This document shows, piece by piece, positions 45,996-59,797 of a DNA stretch of 64,000 bases. The stretch covers positions 13,764,001 to 13,828,000 of the forward strand of contig NC_046675.1 in assembly GCF_003369915.1 (NCBI RefSeq). The letters are read 5' to 3'. Each line of letters begins with the position of its first letter. Within the stretch, counting starts at the first letter, position 1. The notes under the pieces were generated by a model. It ran no database searches, was not told the origin of the DNA, and saw only the letters and a list, made by a program, of their open reading frames with translations. This DNA is from Drosophila miranda (taxonomy: Eukaryota; Arthropoda; Insecta; Diptera; Drosophilidae). A program made the position numbers and the translations under genes.

Positions 45996-48900
45996 TTACA
46001 AGTGGTAGGTGGCAGGCACGGCACGCGGGTAATCCAGATCGTACATTTGTGCCTTGATGAAGGCCACCTTGTTGGCGGGTTCGGGATGAACGGTGGCCAG
46101 TCCGTTCTTGTAGGCGTATTCCACAATTCTCTCGGCAATGGCTATCGAGCAGTTGACAATCGAGGTCAGGGGCGGGTACAGGCTGCCCCTGTTCAGATCA
46201 TCCTTGGAGACCAGCTCGGCAAGGCGCTCGGCCGAGACCAGGAACACCTCTTCGGGAATGGTCAGCATGCCGGCGCACAGGACACCGAGAGCCACGCCCG
46301 GAAAGATGTACGAGTTGTTGCCCTGGCCAGGATAGAACTTGCGGCCGTTGTACGTCACTGGGGCGAACGGCGATCCAGATGCAAATATGCACTTGCCCTG
46401 GGTGTGTGTGTACGCCTCCTCGGCAGTGCACTCGGCCTTGCTTGTGGGGTTCGACAGGGCGAAGATGATGGGGGTCTCGTTGATCTCGGCCATCTTCTCC
46501 AGGATCTCCTTGGTGAAGGCTCCACCTTGGGCGGCAGCGCCAATCAGCACATTGGGACGCACGCGACGCACAGCCTCTTCCAGGGTATCGATCGGAGCGT
46601 GAGTCTGGGCAAAATGCAGCTTGTGCTCTGTGAGGCCACCCTTTGGGCGGTCACGGACAATGACGCCACGGCTAGAAGTACGTTAACCAGTTAGATTTTA
46701 ATGTGGATGTGGAATAGAGTATGTTTGTTACCTGTCTACCATCCAGATGCGAGCCTTGGCCTCATCATCGGTGAGTCCTTCGGCCTTCATCGCCATGGTG
46801 CAGAGCGTGGCAATGCCGAGAGCGGCCTCGCCAGCTCCCAAGAACAGGAGCACATTGTCCTTCAGCGTGGTCTTCTTGATCTTCAGCGAGGCCAACAGAC
46901 CGGCCACGGCCACCGAGGCGGTGCCCTGAATGTCATCGTTGAAGGTGCAGTACGAGTCACGGTACTTGGACAGCAGACGGAAAGCATTAGCGTTGGCAAA
47001 GTCCTCGAACTGGATGAGGCAGTTCTGGCCGAAGCGACGCACACATCCCTTCATGAACTCTTCGATGAACTCGTCGTAGAGGGCGCCGGTGGGACGCTTC
47101 TGGCGCAGACCCACATACAGGGGATCCTCCAGGATGCTTTCAGTGTTCGTGCCCACATCCAAGGTAATGGGCAGACATTGCGATGGCTTGATACCGGCCA
47201 GAGCCGTGTACAGGGACAGCTTGCCGACGGGAATGCCCATGCCATTGGCCCCGAGATCGCCCAGACCCAGGATACGCTCGCCGTCGGTCACCACAATGGC
47301 GCGCACATCTGTCTCGGGCCAGTTCCTGAGCACCTCGTAGACGTGGCCCTTGTCCTTGATCGATATGTACATGCCCTTGGCGTGCTGGTAGATCAGGCTG
47401 TACTTCTGGCAGGCCAGGCCCACCGTTGGGGTGTACACCAGCGGCATCATGTGGGCGATGTCCGAGCTGAGCACCTTGTAGAACAGGCGCTCGTTGCTCT
47501 CCGACAGGCTGATCAGGTACATATACTTGTCCAAGTCGTTCTCCAATCGGTCAAGCAGGATGCGGCTATGCTTGACCTGCTCCTCATCGTCGCGCACCAC
47601 GTATGGCAGAAGGCCATGGATGCCCAACTGCTGGCGTTCCTCGTGTGTGAAAGCCAGACCCTGAAGGAGATGAATATGTACATTATAACTAGCAAAAGAT
47701 GTCTCTCAACCCTATGATTTGCAGAATTCGAATTGGAAAAGATCACCCGACAATCAATTAGTGCATAATGATCTGCTCTGAGGCTCTGGCTATCACTCTG
47801 GCGTTCGCTGAAATGGTGGAAAAGTTTGCTGCTGCTTATCATTCACCCATCGCCTGAGCACGCGCCATTCCTCCGGATAGACAATCTGACTGTCGTGAGC
47901 CCTGCCGCTGTCTGTCGTCTCGGTCTGACCTTGCCATGTTCAGGAGCTGGGTAGTGAATGGGGGGAGATTAGCACTCGCCCAGGCACCAGCCCGATTTCA
48001 AGTTCAAAGTCAACTTCTAGCTCTGGCTCTGGCTCTGTCCATGCCGATCGCGATTCGCGAGCCGGTATTCAAATGCATTGTGCGGGGAGGGGGTTTGGGG
48101 GTTTGACTCGAAATGACTCAGAGCTGAGCTGGCCTCGATTCACACGCACGATGATGCAGTGGTTTTGAAAGTTTGCTTTGTAATTGCTGCGTCTATTTTC
48201 GAAAATGCCTGCGAGCCATACAGTAGGACGCGATTATGTTGGGGGCGTTCCTAAAGCCCCAGACAAGGTCATCGCCAATTAAAAAACGTGCAAATTGGCT
48301 TCCAAACATATGCATTACGCTGGCTTATGACAGGTCTAAGGAATTTTTACGGATGTACTCGTAGTACCTGTTGATATGCACATTGGGGAATAATTACTCG
48401 TGCATTAAATGTAATTATGCGAACACCAAAATCGTGATCGGACAAAGGTATTGTGAAAATGTCAAAGTTTATCGTAAGTTTCTGCCACTAAGACATCATT
48501 CACCTTTAATTTACGGGCATGTGTAATATTTTCTCACATTTTAACCATTTTCCACTGCTGTTCGATCTATTATTAAACTTTTAAAAGTCCGAGACCATTT
48601 GTCTTATTTGTTTTGCTTTGAGGGCAAATAAATTAACATGGTATTTCCTCAACTTTCTTTGGTCTTAAATATAGATTGTATTCATCATTCTTGGGGGGTT
48701 TGACCAAATGATAGAGAATAGCATACCTCATCATTGGATTACCCCAGGTTGGGATGACAAGCAATATTTTTATGTTCATTCATGCTGACTTGGTAAGGTG
48801 CTAATTCTGATAAAAAAAAGTAATATCTATGGTTTCAACATTGTGGCTTAGAAATAGCCACGTTATTATGCCGGTGTGGGACTTCATTTGATTACTTTAC

Positions 48901-51900
48901 TACTTCCATTGCTCTAATGCGATCTAATGGTGCTTGAAGAGTCTTTTCAGTAAATTGTGTAGCTCTAGTTAATGTATTCATCGAGATGCTTGCTGAATCA
49001 TTATTTGAAAGGGAAACCCATGCGTGAAGTGCGTGGACTTGCGTCAAGTTTCGGTCAATTTAATACAATTTCGTTCGGTTCGGTTGTAGTTGTTCTGATT
49101 AGAGGGCTTGTGCGGTGTGAGAATTCCATTTAAGACAATAAACGAGCTACGAGTCGCGTACCATGCCCGAGTGAGCCCCCATAAACACAAATTTCCCGTT
49201 ATCGCTGGCTACGTCATCGGTGGGCTGGTGAAATAATAAAAAACTTGAGAACGACACCGTTGACATTGAAATCGACAGCACAACGGCACGACGGACGATA
49301 AGCGAGCGAAAGTGTGTACCGTCTGGCTGCCTGGCAACAGGTATTCTCCACATCAAGTGCGGCAAAAATTCGAGCTTGCCACACAACGAAATGTAGAGGC
49401 GGCAGCTCTGCGATTACGCATACAAAATTCGCAAAAAACGCCACAAACCAAAACACGAATTAGCGCTCAGCTGATATTTGCACCGTCTGGCGCGACCAGT
49501 TACAGATAATGATGATCATCAGCATCATCATAATTAATGGATGTCTGGGTCAGAGCTCTGAATACCTCCAGATGACGAAAGCGCCGCCTTAATCAGCGCG
49601 AGCTCAGGCAGACATAAGAGGCATAATTCCCAGCCCAGCAAAATGTTTTCCTCTGCAAAGGTGAGCTGATGAAAGGCCTTTTGTTCAAGGCTTGCACTTT
49701 GTGCCATTGTGGGCCAGGCTGAGCGGAATGATGGGAGGATGTGGATGGATGTGTCAGGGTCTCAAGGCAGCTTTGGAAAGGAGCGGAAGTGACACAAGAA
49801 AGGATAATGCTACTTATGTGTGGTAGTGGAATGGGAAACTAAAAACGTACCAAGAAACGTCTTTTCTGGAAAAAAAATTCCAAGTAAATCTTCAAAAATA
49901 CTATCATGAAATTACTTGGAATTAAAAGTGTTTATTTAAACAGAAAACAATCGAACTATGTGCCTTTAACAGAGCCACAGTAAGTGCCGAACTTTATGCT
50001 CTGCTTATTCGGCGCGGCACATTGACCGCTTGAATTTGCTTACATTTTTAATTTCCTTTGAAAGTCAATAAACAACACCAATAGCAGGGGAGCAGAGAAT
50101 GAAGCAAGAGACAAACAAAAAGGCATACTTATGCAAATTATCGTCTGGTGTGAGCAAACACGCTGATGTATGGTTCGACTATATATTATATACATACATA
50201 TGTATGTACATATGTACATGGCTGATAGAGGGCGATGAGTGAGAGTATTATCGCACTTGATTCTTGTTTTTTTTTTGCGGTTCGGAACGGAGTTAAATTT
50301 ATGGCTAAATGTAGGTCAGTTCTTGGTCTTCTCTCTTCCGACAGTAGATTTTTTTTGTGCGATAAGAACTTGAAAACTTTCCGTCGGTTTGCGGAAAAGA
50401 GAAATGAAAACATTTCCAGTTGGAATATAAACATCAGCTGTTGAGTGCAGAACTCAAGTAGGGGACAGAGACAGGGGACCGCGATAAGCAAGTGTCGTTT
50501 GCTCGGAACGAAGTAGAATAACATCTCCGATAAGACAAAGATACCGGTATTTTCTGCCTACAATATTAATTTCAGTTTAAACATTTCCTGACATTGTGCT
50601 TCGACGTAATAAGAGATTGGGAATATTCATTATTATTGTTATTAAAGGCATTTAGGGAAGAACATTTCCGGAGGGGTTCTTTACTGAAGCTTCCGCTAAC
50701 GTTGCGAAATTCAATTGAATGGATATTTATCCCCCTCTATCCTACAGAGGAGTACTCCTACTATTATTGTTTCGTCATTCTGACTGTAATATTTGTTTGA
50801 TCGAAGCGCTATTTGAGTACATACATATAAAACTGTGTATATCCCAATTTTAGGGAGAGGAATGGGCTGTTTATAAAAACATGTAAAACAACATTCTCTG
50901 TCTATTGGCTACTGCATGCAGCTGTATAAAATAAAACATGCCCTTGTCCCCCTCGAGCACCGGCTACAACTACAGAAACTACAACTACCATGCGCCTCAC
51001 TCTCTCTTTCTCTCTGTGCTCTCTCGGCAGCAACAATGGAACCAGATTGGCTCTCATCTGCCATGCGAAAATAGCGGAAAAACAATTGCAAGCCGAAAAG
51101 CACAAACAGCATCGCATCTCATCTGCAAATTGGCATTGAACTTGAAATGCAATCTCAGAGAACAAGTTGAAAGATTAATTCTGTCAGGTCTCATGTTAGC
51201 TGCTTGATAACCGATGGATATTTAATTGACCAATTGACCAATTATAGCTGCTTGCTATCGATTTTTTGTGTGTTCCGACGTCTGACATCAGCCACAAAAA
51301 ATAATGAATAAAAAACAAAAAACAAATCGTATGAGCTTTGGTCTTCCAGTGCGGCGCGTGTTCGAGTGAAACTGGACTGACAGTCTGGCTGTTGCTCTCC
51401 CGCTCTCGCACTGGGCCCGGCTATGTCATCTAAAGGTCACCCACACCAGACACCACGCACTCGCCGTAAGAAATGGAGCAACTGCCAAAAAGTATATATT
51501 GTATTCTCTGCTTTGAATTGTCAGCTGACATTTCCGTTAAATAGTTATTTATATATTTATGAATTGGAATTTTTGTATGGCATTGCATGAAAAATAGCCA
51601 GCAGCTAATTGTGAAATCCCAGCGGAGTAGGGACTGGTACTAGACTCGTGGCTACCACTGTCATGCCAGTCAGGAAAGCCTATCATCGATTCCCCCTCAG
51701 GGCAGATTCACATCATGAAACCCACCCTGCACGCAACACTTTTGCCTGGTACTTTTCCACTTAAAATTTCTGCTGCCCAAGGGCTAAATACATAAGAAGA
51801 GAGCCGGAGCGGAGCGGGGACTCACCTTTGCATAGCGCTTGTCGTGGAGACGGGTTAATCCGGAGATGCTTCCAACGACTTCGTTGTCGCCGGTGCCCCA

Positions 51901-51954
51901 AAGTCCCAGACGATCGCGGGGCGTATACTGGTCGATGTTGACTAACTTGCTCAT
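45996..51954 (-). CDS. Men: Malic enzyme (NADP-dependent type), cytosolic
   Basis: Oxidatively decarboxylates L-malate to pyruvate and CO2, making NADPH for lipid synthesis. Exons 51826-51954, 46732-47660 and 45996-46671 with agreeing phases; 577 residues from the first available ATG ([10 protein letters not shown]). Family motifs are intact: [23 protein letters not shown] (substrate region), [32 protein letters not shown] (metal site) and [11 protein letters not shown] (dinucleotide-binding GxGxxxxG). The C-terminal third contains [10 protein letters not shown] and [12 protein letters not shown]. No mitochondrial presequence is obvious in this form. The frame stays open without an ATG far upstream, so a longer isoform is possible. 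A 4.2-kb intron separates exon 1 from the catalytic exons. Confidence 0.96.
47661..51825 (-). other. Large Men intron
   Basis: 4.2 kb between Men exons, donor GTGAGT and acceptor TTCAG. No gene or clear transposon is seen. It contains an AT/TG-rich palindromic tract at 50,180-50,220. It may hold alternative first exons or enhancers, but nothing in the sequence proves it. Confidence 0.55.
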
Positions 51955-52725
51955 GTCGTCGTTGTTGTTGCTGCAGTTGCTGTAAGAACGCTGCGGCGGC
52001 TGGAAGCTGTGGCTCAGTTGCTGCTGGTGGAGAGCGTTGAGACTCCGGTGAAGCTGGTTCCAGTGATGCTGCGAGGATAACTGAAGTCCTTGCGGTGGAG
52101 GCGGCAAGTCCGTTGCTTGTAGTTGATCGCTTGGCTTCGCTGCTTCTGCTCTGTCAGCTGCTGCTGCTGGGGCTTCTGATGATGATGTTGCTCTGTCGCC
52201 GTCGCTTTGCGTACTGATTTTTGTCGTTAGTTTTGCAAAATTGGAAAGTTCGTATTCGAGTGTTGTCGTCGTTGTAGTCGTATGATTGTTACACACACGA
52301 CTACTGCGCCATTTTTGCGCCGACGTCGGAGCGTCGCCACATCTACATGGTGCTGTTCCCGCCGTATGGGTGTGTGTGCGAGAGAGAATGTGGGCTGGTG
52401 TGGGCAGGGTGGTTGTGGCTGCCGTGCTCTCATTGTTGTTGTTCGCTAGTGCGCCTGAGCGCGGGTCAGCTGTTCGGCAGTGAGAACAGCTGCTGCTTGT
52501 GCTCCGAGAGCTACCAACGGGAATTGTGGTTTTGTAGATGCCGTGCTGTGGCTGTTGTTGTTGCTGCTGAAGGTATGGTGTTATTTGGCCATTGGAAGGG
52601 CTGTGGGAATTATTTGCAGTTGGATAGACCGGCGTGCTGGGTGGACGAGATATTGGAAAAGAGACAGAGAGAGAGAGAGAGAGAGAGAGGGGAATAGTAA
52701 GTATGTGGGAATGTGCGCCATGTAA
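51955..52725 (-). other. AUG-less open frame upstream of the Men start codon
   Basis: Reading upstream of Men's first ATG in the same frame, no stop is met for 257 codons, until a TAA at 52,726-52,728, yet there is no ATG. Near the ATG the translation is rich in Q, S, T, A and P (e.g. APAAAADRAEAAK, QSPPQ-like runs), typical of fly low-complexity protein or of CA-rich 5' UTR. Possible acceptors (TTCTTACAG and ACTGCAG) lie 19 to 31 bases before the ATG. Either it is leader sequence, or it encodes an N-terminal extension begun in an upstream exon or at a non-AUG codon. A (GA)n tract lies at 52,662-52,689. Confidence 0.45.
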
Positions 52726-52985
52726 TTAAATTACGGGATTGTGAGAGTCGACTGTTATGTGAAGCAATGCCAGCCATCTGTTCCCTACTTTGTCTTTGAC
52801 TTTATCCCCCAGCCGAATCGGACAGAACATTAAATCGGAACAGGTGATGCTCGTTCCAGACAGGCTTTCGATCCGATAAGCCGTGATAAGCAATGTCATT
52901 GATTAACCCTGCCCCCGCTCCACGCCCACTTGTTCGTTAGGACTCATACGATTATGTGGGTATTATGTATTAGTCTCACACTCAC

Positions 52986-53177
52986 AGCAGCTTGAGCCGT
53001 CGTCCAAAGGTTCCGCTCGAGTACCCGGAATAGCGCCGGAGAGCAGAGTACATCGTAGCTGCACCTGATACGGTCTCTATATGCAAAAGACACTTGAAGT
53101 TCGTTCCGATTCCGCTCTTCCTTGTACGTATGTAATTGTCTCTGAGAAACCGTCTCTATTTTGCTAGTTTTCACTGA
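52986..53177 (-). promoter_or_regulatory. Candidate Men first exon and initiator
   Basis: A minus-strand TCAGTG initiator at 53,172-53,177 is followed by about 190 bp of leader-like DNA and a GTGAGTGTG splice donor at 52,985. It lies upstream of Men on the right strand. Another initiator-like site (TCAGTC, 55,721-55,726) offers an alternative start. Only weak signals support either. Confidence 0.3.
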
Positions 53178-53199
53178 CTACCGTGCTAGAGCACTCAAA

Positions 53200-56100
53200 G
53201 GGAACTGAGCTCAACATGCAGCACTCGATTTCTCGCTCAGTCTTTTTGCCATTTACATTTTACACTTTCGCATGCCGCTTTCCTTCCACTGATTAGCTCT
53301 CGCCAGATTGTTGGCGCTCGGACGGAAATCAGCTGACTGATAAAAGCGGCAAATGTGTACATACTTATGTATGTTTATATATTTATTTGCCCGTTTATGT
53401 GGCATAATAACAACAATACAAGTGTCTGGGCCAAAGAACACAGAACGAAAGCCGTTCGATAAAGTTCAGATACCGTCAGATCACAGTGTCGTCCCTCTAA
53501 AGAGGGTCCCCTTTCATTGGAACTCAGAAAAGCTCATAGACAACACGATTTTTCGCGACTAGAATGACCTTGAATCGGATGATCGGGGATGACTATACCC
53601 AATGATGAATACAGATTGGAATTGCAAATACCATTGCAAATTTAACCGAATTAGTAATTCGAATTGTGGAAGAAAAATGTTACTACCTTGAGGCTGAAAA
53701 TCGGGTGATTAAAAAACAATAGTCAGTTTAATGACTGCAAGGTCACGTTTCAAACGGAAATTGGTCCAAAACGGTTAAAAACTATACCTAAGTGGGTTCG
53801 GTCCAGCATGTACAAAAAGGTATGGTCAAAATATGATAAGCTAGCTGAAGGCCCTAGGCAAAAAAATATAACCGATATTTCTGATATTATTCACGAAAAA
53901 ATTGTTAGGAATTATTGTTTTTTCATGGTTAGCCTCTTTTTAATTTGTGAAAAGTCTTATTTTTAAAGGTTTTTCTTTTACATAACTTAAGTATGCCAGT
54001 TTCGAAGAACTTCCAAAAAGCAAATGAAATTCGCTCAAAATTGTGTAGCTTACAGTCTGGGAACTAAAGAAGTTTTCAAATGAAAAATCAATAAATTATT
54101 GCGGAATTTTGTCAAAAATTTAAACTTTGAAAATCCCAGAAAATAAATTAGTTTCTCTTTTTATATTTTATATTTTATTTATTCGTATAGGCTCTCTTAT
54201 TAAGTTCTAAGTTTTTGGAAATTCCTTTTTTCTTTTTTCATCTTATGTGCGTAATATTTTTTTAAGATCTGTCTATAAAATTAATAGCGAACCAGCCCAA
54301 ATGAAACCTTAGGCTTAACCTTCAATATTCCGTACGATAGCGATCCCCAACCAGTCCCCAGAGTTTGCACTTGAGACAATCACATGCCACGTGCGTCAGG
54401 AGCGAGTGCGTTTCGAAGTCTGAACCATTTAATTATTACACAAAAATTGAAAGTACGAGTACATGGCATGCCAATAAATTGGAACATTACACACATGTGT
54501 GCGGAGCAACCTTCATCAATATTAATAATTCACTGAAGCTTTGTTTCTTTTTTATTTTTCGAGAACTTTCATGACCGAGTAGCGAAACGCACCTGTCGCT
54601 CGATTTTTTCTGGCTCTCCAGCGATCCAATATGGGTTTAATTCGAAAATCGTTAATTATAGATGCAGACACCTGCTGCCCGCCCCGCCCAAACTATCGAT
54701 GGACGGTGTGGCGTGTGCCACCCCACTTGTCCGATGCGTCGGGTGTCGATGAGTCGCGCGTAAAACGCTGATAAAACGCCAGTAAATCGCATCGTTAAAC
54801 ACTAATGACAGTGCCAGATGAAGATTTCTGACAGCAACAGCTCGGGGGTGTGGCTGGGGCGTTTGTTTTTATTTATTTCACGTGCCATCTAAATAAGTCA
54901 ACTAATTGCAGGGTCGAGCTACAAGTTGGGGAGACAGATTCTACACAGTGCTACTAATGGATCAAACGGAGAAGCGTGGAATGGAATGTTAAAATGACTC
55001 GAGGAATGTTTTGATACACTCTTTTTGTGTGGCTTCGAGTATATGGACTTTTACTCTCAGTTGAATTAGTTTTCATCTCAATTCAGATTGATTTTAGCTT
55101 CGCATTAAAAGTATCTTTAACATATACACGTTTTTGTAATAAGAATGTATGTATTTCATGGAGTAAGTAAATATCTGTGAAGATTAATTTTCTTGGAATT
55201 TAATAGTGAATATTAATAGTATTGTATCACTTTTTGAGCAACTAATCGGGCACCTCTCGCACTTTTCAAGTCCTCCCTTCGTTTGCAGTTGCCTTTTGCG
55301 GGGCTTCTGTTTTTTTTTCCTATTTGCGTTTCCTTACCCATTTTCATCGAAATTTCTTACGGCATTGCGATCGGCGCAAATGGAACTGGAATTGCCCATT
55401 TTCAGTACCGACTCGGATAATTAACTTCAGCAAAACCTGAGCTCGTTAATTGAAATCAGAGCGCCTGTGCCTGAAGTTCCACAGATGTTCATAAGCCAAG
55501 GGAGAATGCAACAATAGAGAACCTTTCGTGTTTTGAAGGCAAGTTTTACAAGTCTGGCACCGGCGACACGAAGGTTTGCCTGAAATATTTCGAGCAGCGT
55601 TAATAACCAATATTAAAACAGTGTTTTTGCACTCGAATCGGTGTGTAACCCGCACTGCCAAGTTGTTCAATCATCGACTCTGAACCGCCCGAAACCGAAC
55701 CGAATCCAAAACTAAACTCGGACTGAAAACGCGGCTCGGCCTGAGGCCACTTGTGGCGGCGTTGCCCAAAGGAGAATGGGAGTGCAAGTGAGCGACAGAG
55801 CTTGCACACACTAACAGAAAAAACCCATCCACTGAGCGAAAAAGTTCGTCTTAGAGTTAATTTTCGGGTAATATTTAGGGATTGAGGGTAAAAATAAATA
55901 ATAGTCCTGGAATGATCGACTACACAGATAATATATAGCATTTGTGATGATAACAAATTCTTTTTGGAATTTTTCTTTGATAATAAACTCGTACCGAGAT
56001 TGATAAAAAATTAACTTTTCCTTACGAATCAGTTTTCTTTACATATTTATGAATATATAGTGTTTTTTTTTTTACAATTTCATATCAGCACATAATGCAT

Positions 56101-57150
56101 ATACTATTTGTTTTCTCAGTGTCCGTTCACTGGCTCACGCAGGTAACACGCGACATTCGTGTGAGCAGAGCGATAGACTCGAAAAGCGGCAGGGGACGGT
56201 TGAGTCATTTCTGGGGGCCATAGACTACTGTTTAATTGAACGTTACAGCCTTAGAGACCGGAGACCAGAGACGCTCCGGCGTTGACTTGCTCAAATGTCG
56301 GCCAGTTGGCCAATCGCAGCAGCGACCTTTGGGGGTACCTCCAATGCATTGGGCAATTTGTTGTTGCCTAATTAAAACTTAATATTAAGTCGAAATATAA
56401 GAGAAGGCAACCCACGGACTGACCATCGCGTCCCAGTCGACTGCACTTAGGTGGAACAAAGAAGATCCAAATATATAAGAAAATGAGATCCTATTTACCT
56501 GTTGGCTGTGGGTAATTTCACCTGCTAAGCTTTTGGGCAGGCCATAGGCTATTCGCATTAGCCGACCCCTAAGTTTTGTTCTTTTTTTTGTCCACTGAAT
56601 AATTTGTTCGTTCTTTTTCTTGTCGCTTTCCAGATTTAAATAAGATAAGCTTAAAAATATTCATCAGAATTTACAACGTACAAAATCGTGTTTGGGGATT
56701 TAGTTTAGCTATAAAAATAAATCATCACACATTGATTACTTTTTTTATATTTTGTTTTAAGACACAGCCTAATTTTTGTAAGTGTAATCACCATTCGTGC
56801 TTTCCATTTTTTTTTTGTGCTTTTTGTGGCATTTTGCGAAATTGTCACATCCCCACAAAATTGCATCACGATTTTTGTTTTGTCAGGGTCAAATTTTTCT
56901 TTTAATCGGTTCACCCAACGACAATTAAAAAATGTATTCCGAGTCGACGGGCCTGTATTAACCTATGTGTTATCTGGGTTCATCTTCATCGGCAGCTTAC
57001 AGCTATTAGATTACATAGATTAGTGGTTCTTTTATGCAATCAAATTTTGGTATGAAAAGTGAATCAAGTCAAGTCAATAAAACCAAGCCACCGAAGTGGT
57101 GTGTCCAAGCTTTGGGCAGAATGTGGATCACTGGATGGAGCTGATGCTTA
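53200..57150. other. Non-coding DNA upstream of Men
   Basis: About 4 kb of mainly AT-rich sequence. Short frames here have no recognisable products. DNA at 55,640-55,810, read on the minus strand, has a G/C-rich leader-like composition after the TCAGTC site. Nothing else is supported. Confidence 0.4.
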
Positions 57151-57200
57151 CGATGTTTTTCTCTTCTCTCCGCCTCCTTTCTTCTCCGCCTGGGTCTCCT

Positions 57201-57600
57201 TCAAGTCAAGTTCGATCTGCAGTATTAGAATAGGGATAAAATAAATAAATTAGTAGTATCCTCTGGTTACTTACCTGGAGGCCCTTTTTACGATGAAAGA
57301 CAATGTTGTTGGCGCTCCTTGATGTCCTCCTTCACCTTCACTGGAAAGAATACGATTAACAATATTACATTAGTCTTTAAAGCAATGTTCTAGTCTTCTG
57401 TTTGATGTAACTTACCGTGTTTTATATATTCTGACCCTCTCTGACCCATGTCGGATGTTACACTTACAAGTGGTTTCGTGGGGAGTCAATTGTTTCTCGC
57501 AAAAGGAGCGGCGATGGCTGTAAACGGTAGTGGGAAATATATTGTAATACTTGTCCAGCAACTTTTTTTTTCTTTACCTACCAGAGTCCTACTGTAGGTT
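57201..57600 (-). other. Unidentified candidate small spliced gene or remnant
   Basis: Several plausible minus-strand exons with proper splice signals sit within 400 bp: one ending at a GTAGGT donor near 57,580, then 57,416-57,517, 57,275-57,340, and one starting at 57,216. Joined in the phase set by the splice sites, the middle exons stay open and end at a stop at 57,201-57,203, giving a basic, cysteine-containing peptide (RRSFCEKQLTPHETTCKC...). Another frame of the last exon encodes a charged tail (LKETQAEKKGGGEKRK). I do not recognise the product. It could be a real small gene, a decayed host gene copy, or chance. Confidence 0.22.
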
Positions 57601-59797
57601 CGTAACTGACTCAGTAACAGCGGATGCGACCAAAGACCGTCAAGGAAAGCATATAGCTTTTGCTAAGCGAAGAAAAAGCTGCGTCAGCAAAGCTCAGACG
57701 ACGGGGCTTTGGGGCCCCAGCCAGGCCAGCTCACGCATAGAGCATCCATGGCATATTCGTGTATAGCTGCTAAATAGCACCACGCCTTAAGCAGCAGAGC
57801 CTAAAGTCCAAATCATGTGCCAGTGCCATCTCCAGGTCTGTCAAAAGGGGCATGTGAGGCAGCTATGTATGAATGGTGGATCGGAGGAAGCAGGCACCGT
57901 CTCGTGCCACAAGCAATGGCGTGGCATTCAAGGCCATAGCCGCCCATATCGGGACCGACAGTTCCGCGAGCCAGCCAGGAAAAGAGCTAATTTGCCAATT
58001 AAAAACAAAAACTCATCATTGAAAGTACTCAAAGCCAAAAAAAAAGAAATTGTAACTTTGAATAGGCAAAAATTTACATTTTTAGTTTCAGTTGCTGTAG
58101 GAATGCTGCATGTTGCACGCTGCAACTGCCTGTTCCTCACCCCTCCGCTCTCACACAATACATGCAGCAACCACAGCCATAGACTATTTTCGACCAAGTA
58201 CAGGCCCCACCCAAGTGCCGGCCGACAGAAAAATTTGTTAAATGTTTTGCCGTTACTTTGTGTCCAGTGGAGATATTTTTGTGGGTTAAAGGATATCAAA
58301 AGGAAATTTCAGAATTTAAAAAAAAATCCGTTGGTTGTGTTGTTAAACGTTGTAAGCACTCTCATTTGTTCCAAGCAGCACTAAATTGGAGGAGCGCTTA
58401 AGAAATTACAAGTACTTAATAAGATCTCCACCGGTCATATGATTAAATACATAAAGATATTATAGTACTATCAACAATTGTAAGTTGTACTACCCGTATG
58501 AAGCACCGTTTTAACCGCCACAATACGCTTTTGGAGCTGGAATTACCGCTGCTGGCACCAGAATCGCTTTCCAATTGGTCCTTGTTAAAGGTTAGGAGTT
58601 CTGTTTGGATTTTTAAAAAACCGCATTGAAGAGAGATGATTTTTCCCAATTGATGACAATTTTGCAAATTTTTAAAATCGTTTTGGATTTTAAAAAAGAG
58701 CGGGTAACTCATTTTTGCGTAGGATTTGGTATCGATATATCGAGCTTTCACGACAAGATAGAATTTGTTCACCTGTTGGCAGGGAACGCAGGAATGCATT
58801 CGCCATTCTATCTATATCGAGAAAAGGGATGATTTAAAGTATTTATCAAGAATTGAAGTTCGAAAACTATTTGGCGGTCGGTCAATTTTGAATTGATTGC
58901 GAAAGTTTCCTTTTGTAGCCGAACTTATTTCCACATTATGTTCGACCGGGAAATAGAACCTAACAGAAAATGTTTCATAAATTGCGGTCTATCAGGGGTA
59001 TTTTAACTTTTTCATTTTTCAGTGAGAAGCAATTGTCTGTCCGTCTTGTCTGACGAATAGTTCACAGAGACTATACGAGAGAGACCATCGGCTCCGATAC
59101 CACCTGCTAAGGTATGTGCTCTACAGGTGACCACGGATGTCATACCATCCCAGAGTGCCCAAGAATAAACCTAAAACCGTAGAGTGTGCGAACAAAGGAT
59201 ATATAATTACGGGACAGAACACCTGGTCCCTGGTTACCCTCCTGGGCCAACCCCCGCTTGCATAGTAAGTGCACTGCGCCGCTTTGTTCCCTTCGCAATT
59301 CGCCATTTTCCGCCTTCAGGTTTTTTCATTATCGGCATTAAAATAAGAAGGCCACCTTTGATCCTGTTGCAACCAACCTTTTCTAGTCTGCCATGATAGA
59401 GCTCTATCTCTTTCTTTCAAGCTAAATTGGACCCAATCTCTTCTGCCCGAAATTGAACATGTAAAATGAGTCTTAGAAGTAGAACATACATATGTCATTT
59501 GTCATGTCACATGTAATGTAAAATGAAAGAGACTGTTTTACTTGAAATACTTGAAATAGATGGCGCTATATGTAGTTCCATACATGGGCGACACGCAGTC
59601 ATTGGCGCTGTAATTGTGTACCGTTTCTATTTGGGTGAAAATTGCGCCTGATGGTTTTCAATGGATTACAGGTGGTTTCTTTTAGCCGACGAATCCAAGC
59701 TGATTTAAACATCGGCTCATATGTATAGATGCATCTAGTGACAGTGATGACGTGACCGCTTGCATCAAAGCAAAAGAAGCATTTTTTTTTATCAGCC
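57601..59797. other. Non-coding stretch with a G/C-richer island
   Basis: 57,620-57,970 is richer in G and C than its surroundings, but its frames match no family I know. The rest is AT-rich with short poly-A/T runs. No gene is supported. Confidence 0.4.

Noticed and set aside
50180-50220. Palindromic ACATACATATGTATGT tract
   Set aside because: Simple AT/TG-rich repeat common in fly introns; no further structure supports a function.
55600-55956. 118-residue minus-strand frame upstream of Men
   Set aside because: No recognisable domain; the composition fits a 5' leader region more than a protein.
57815-58384. Plus-strand frame with C-x-C...GH...C, reminiscent of a zinc knuckle
   Set aside because: The spacing does not match CCHC knuckles and no other retroelement or nucleic-acid-binding motif is near.
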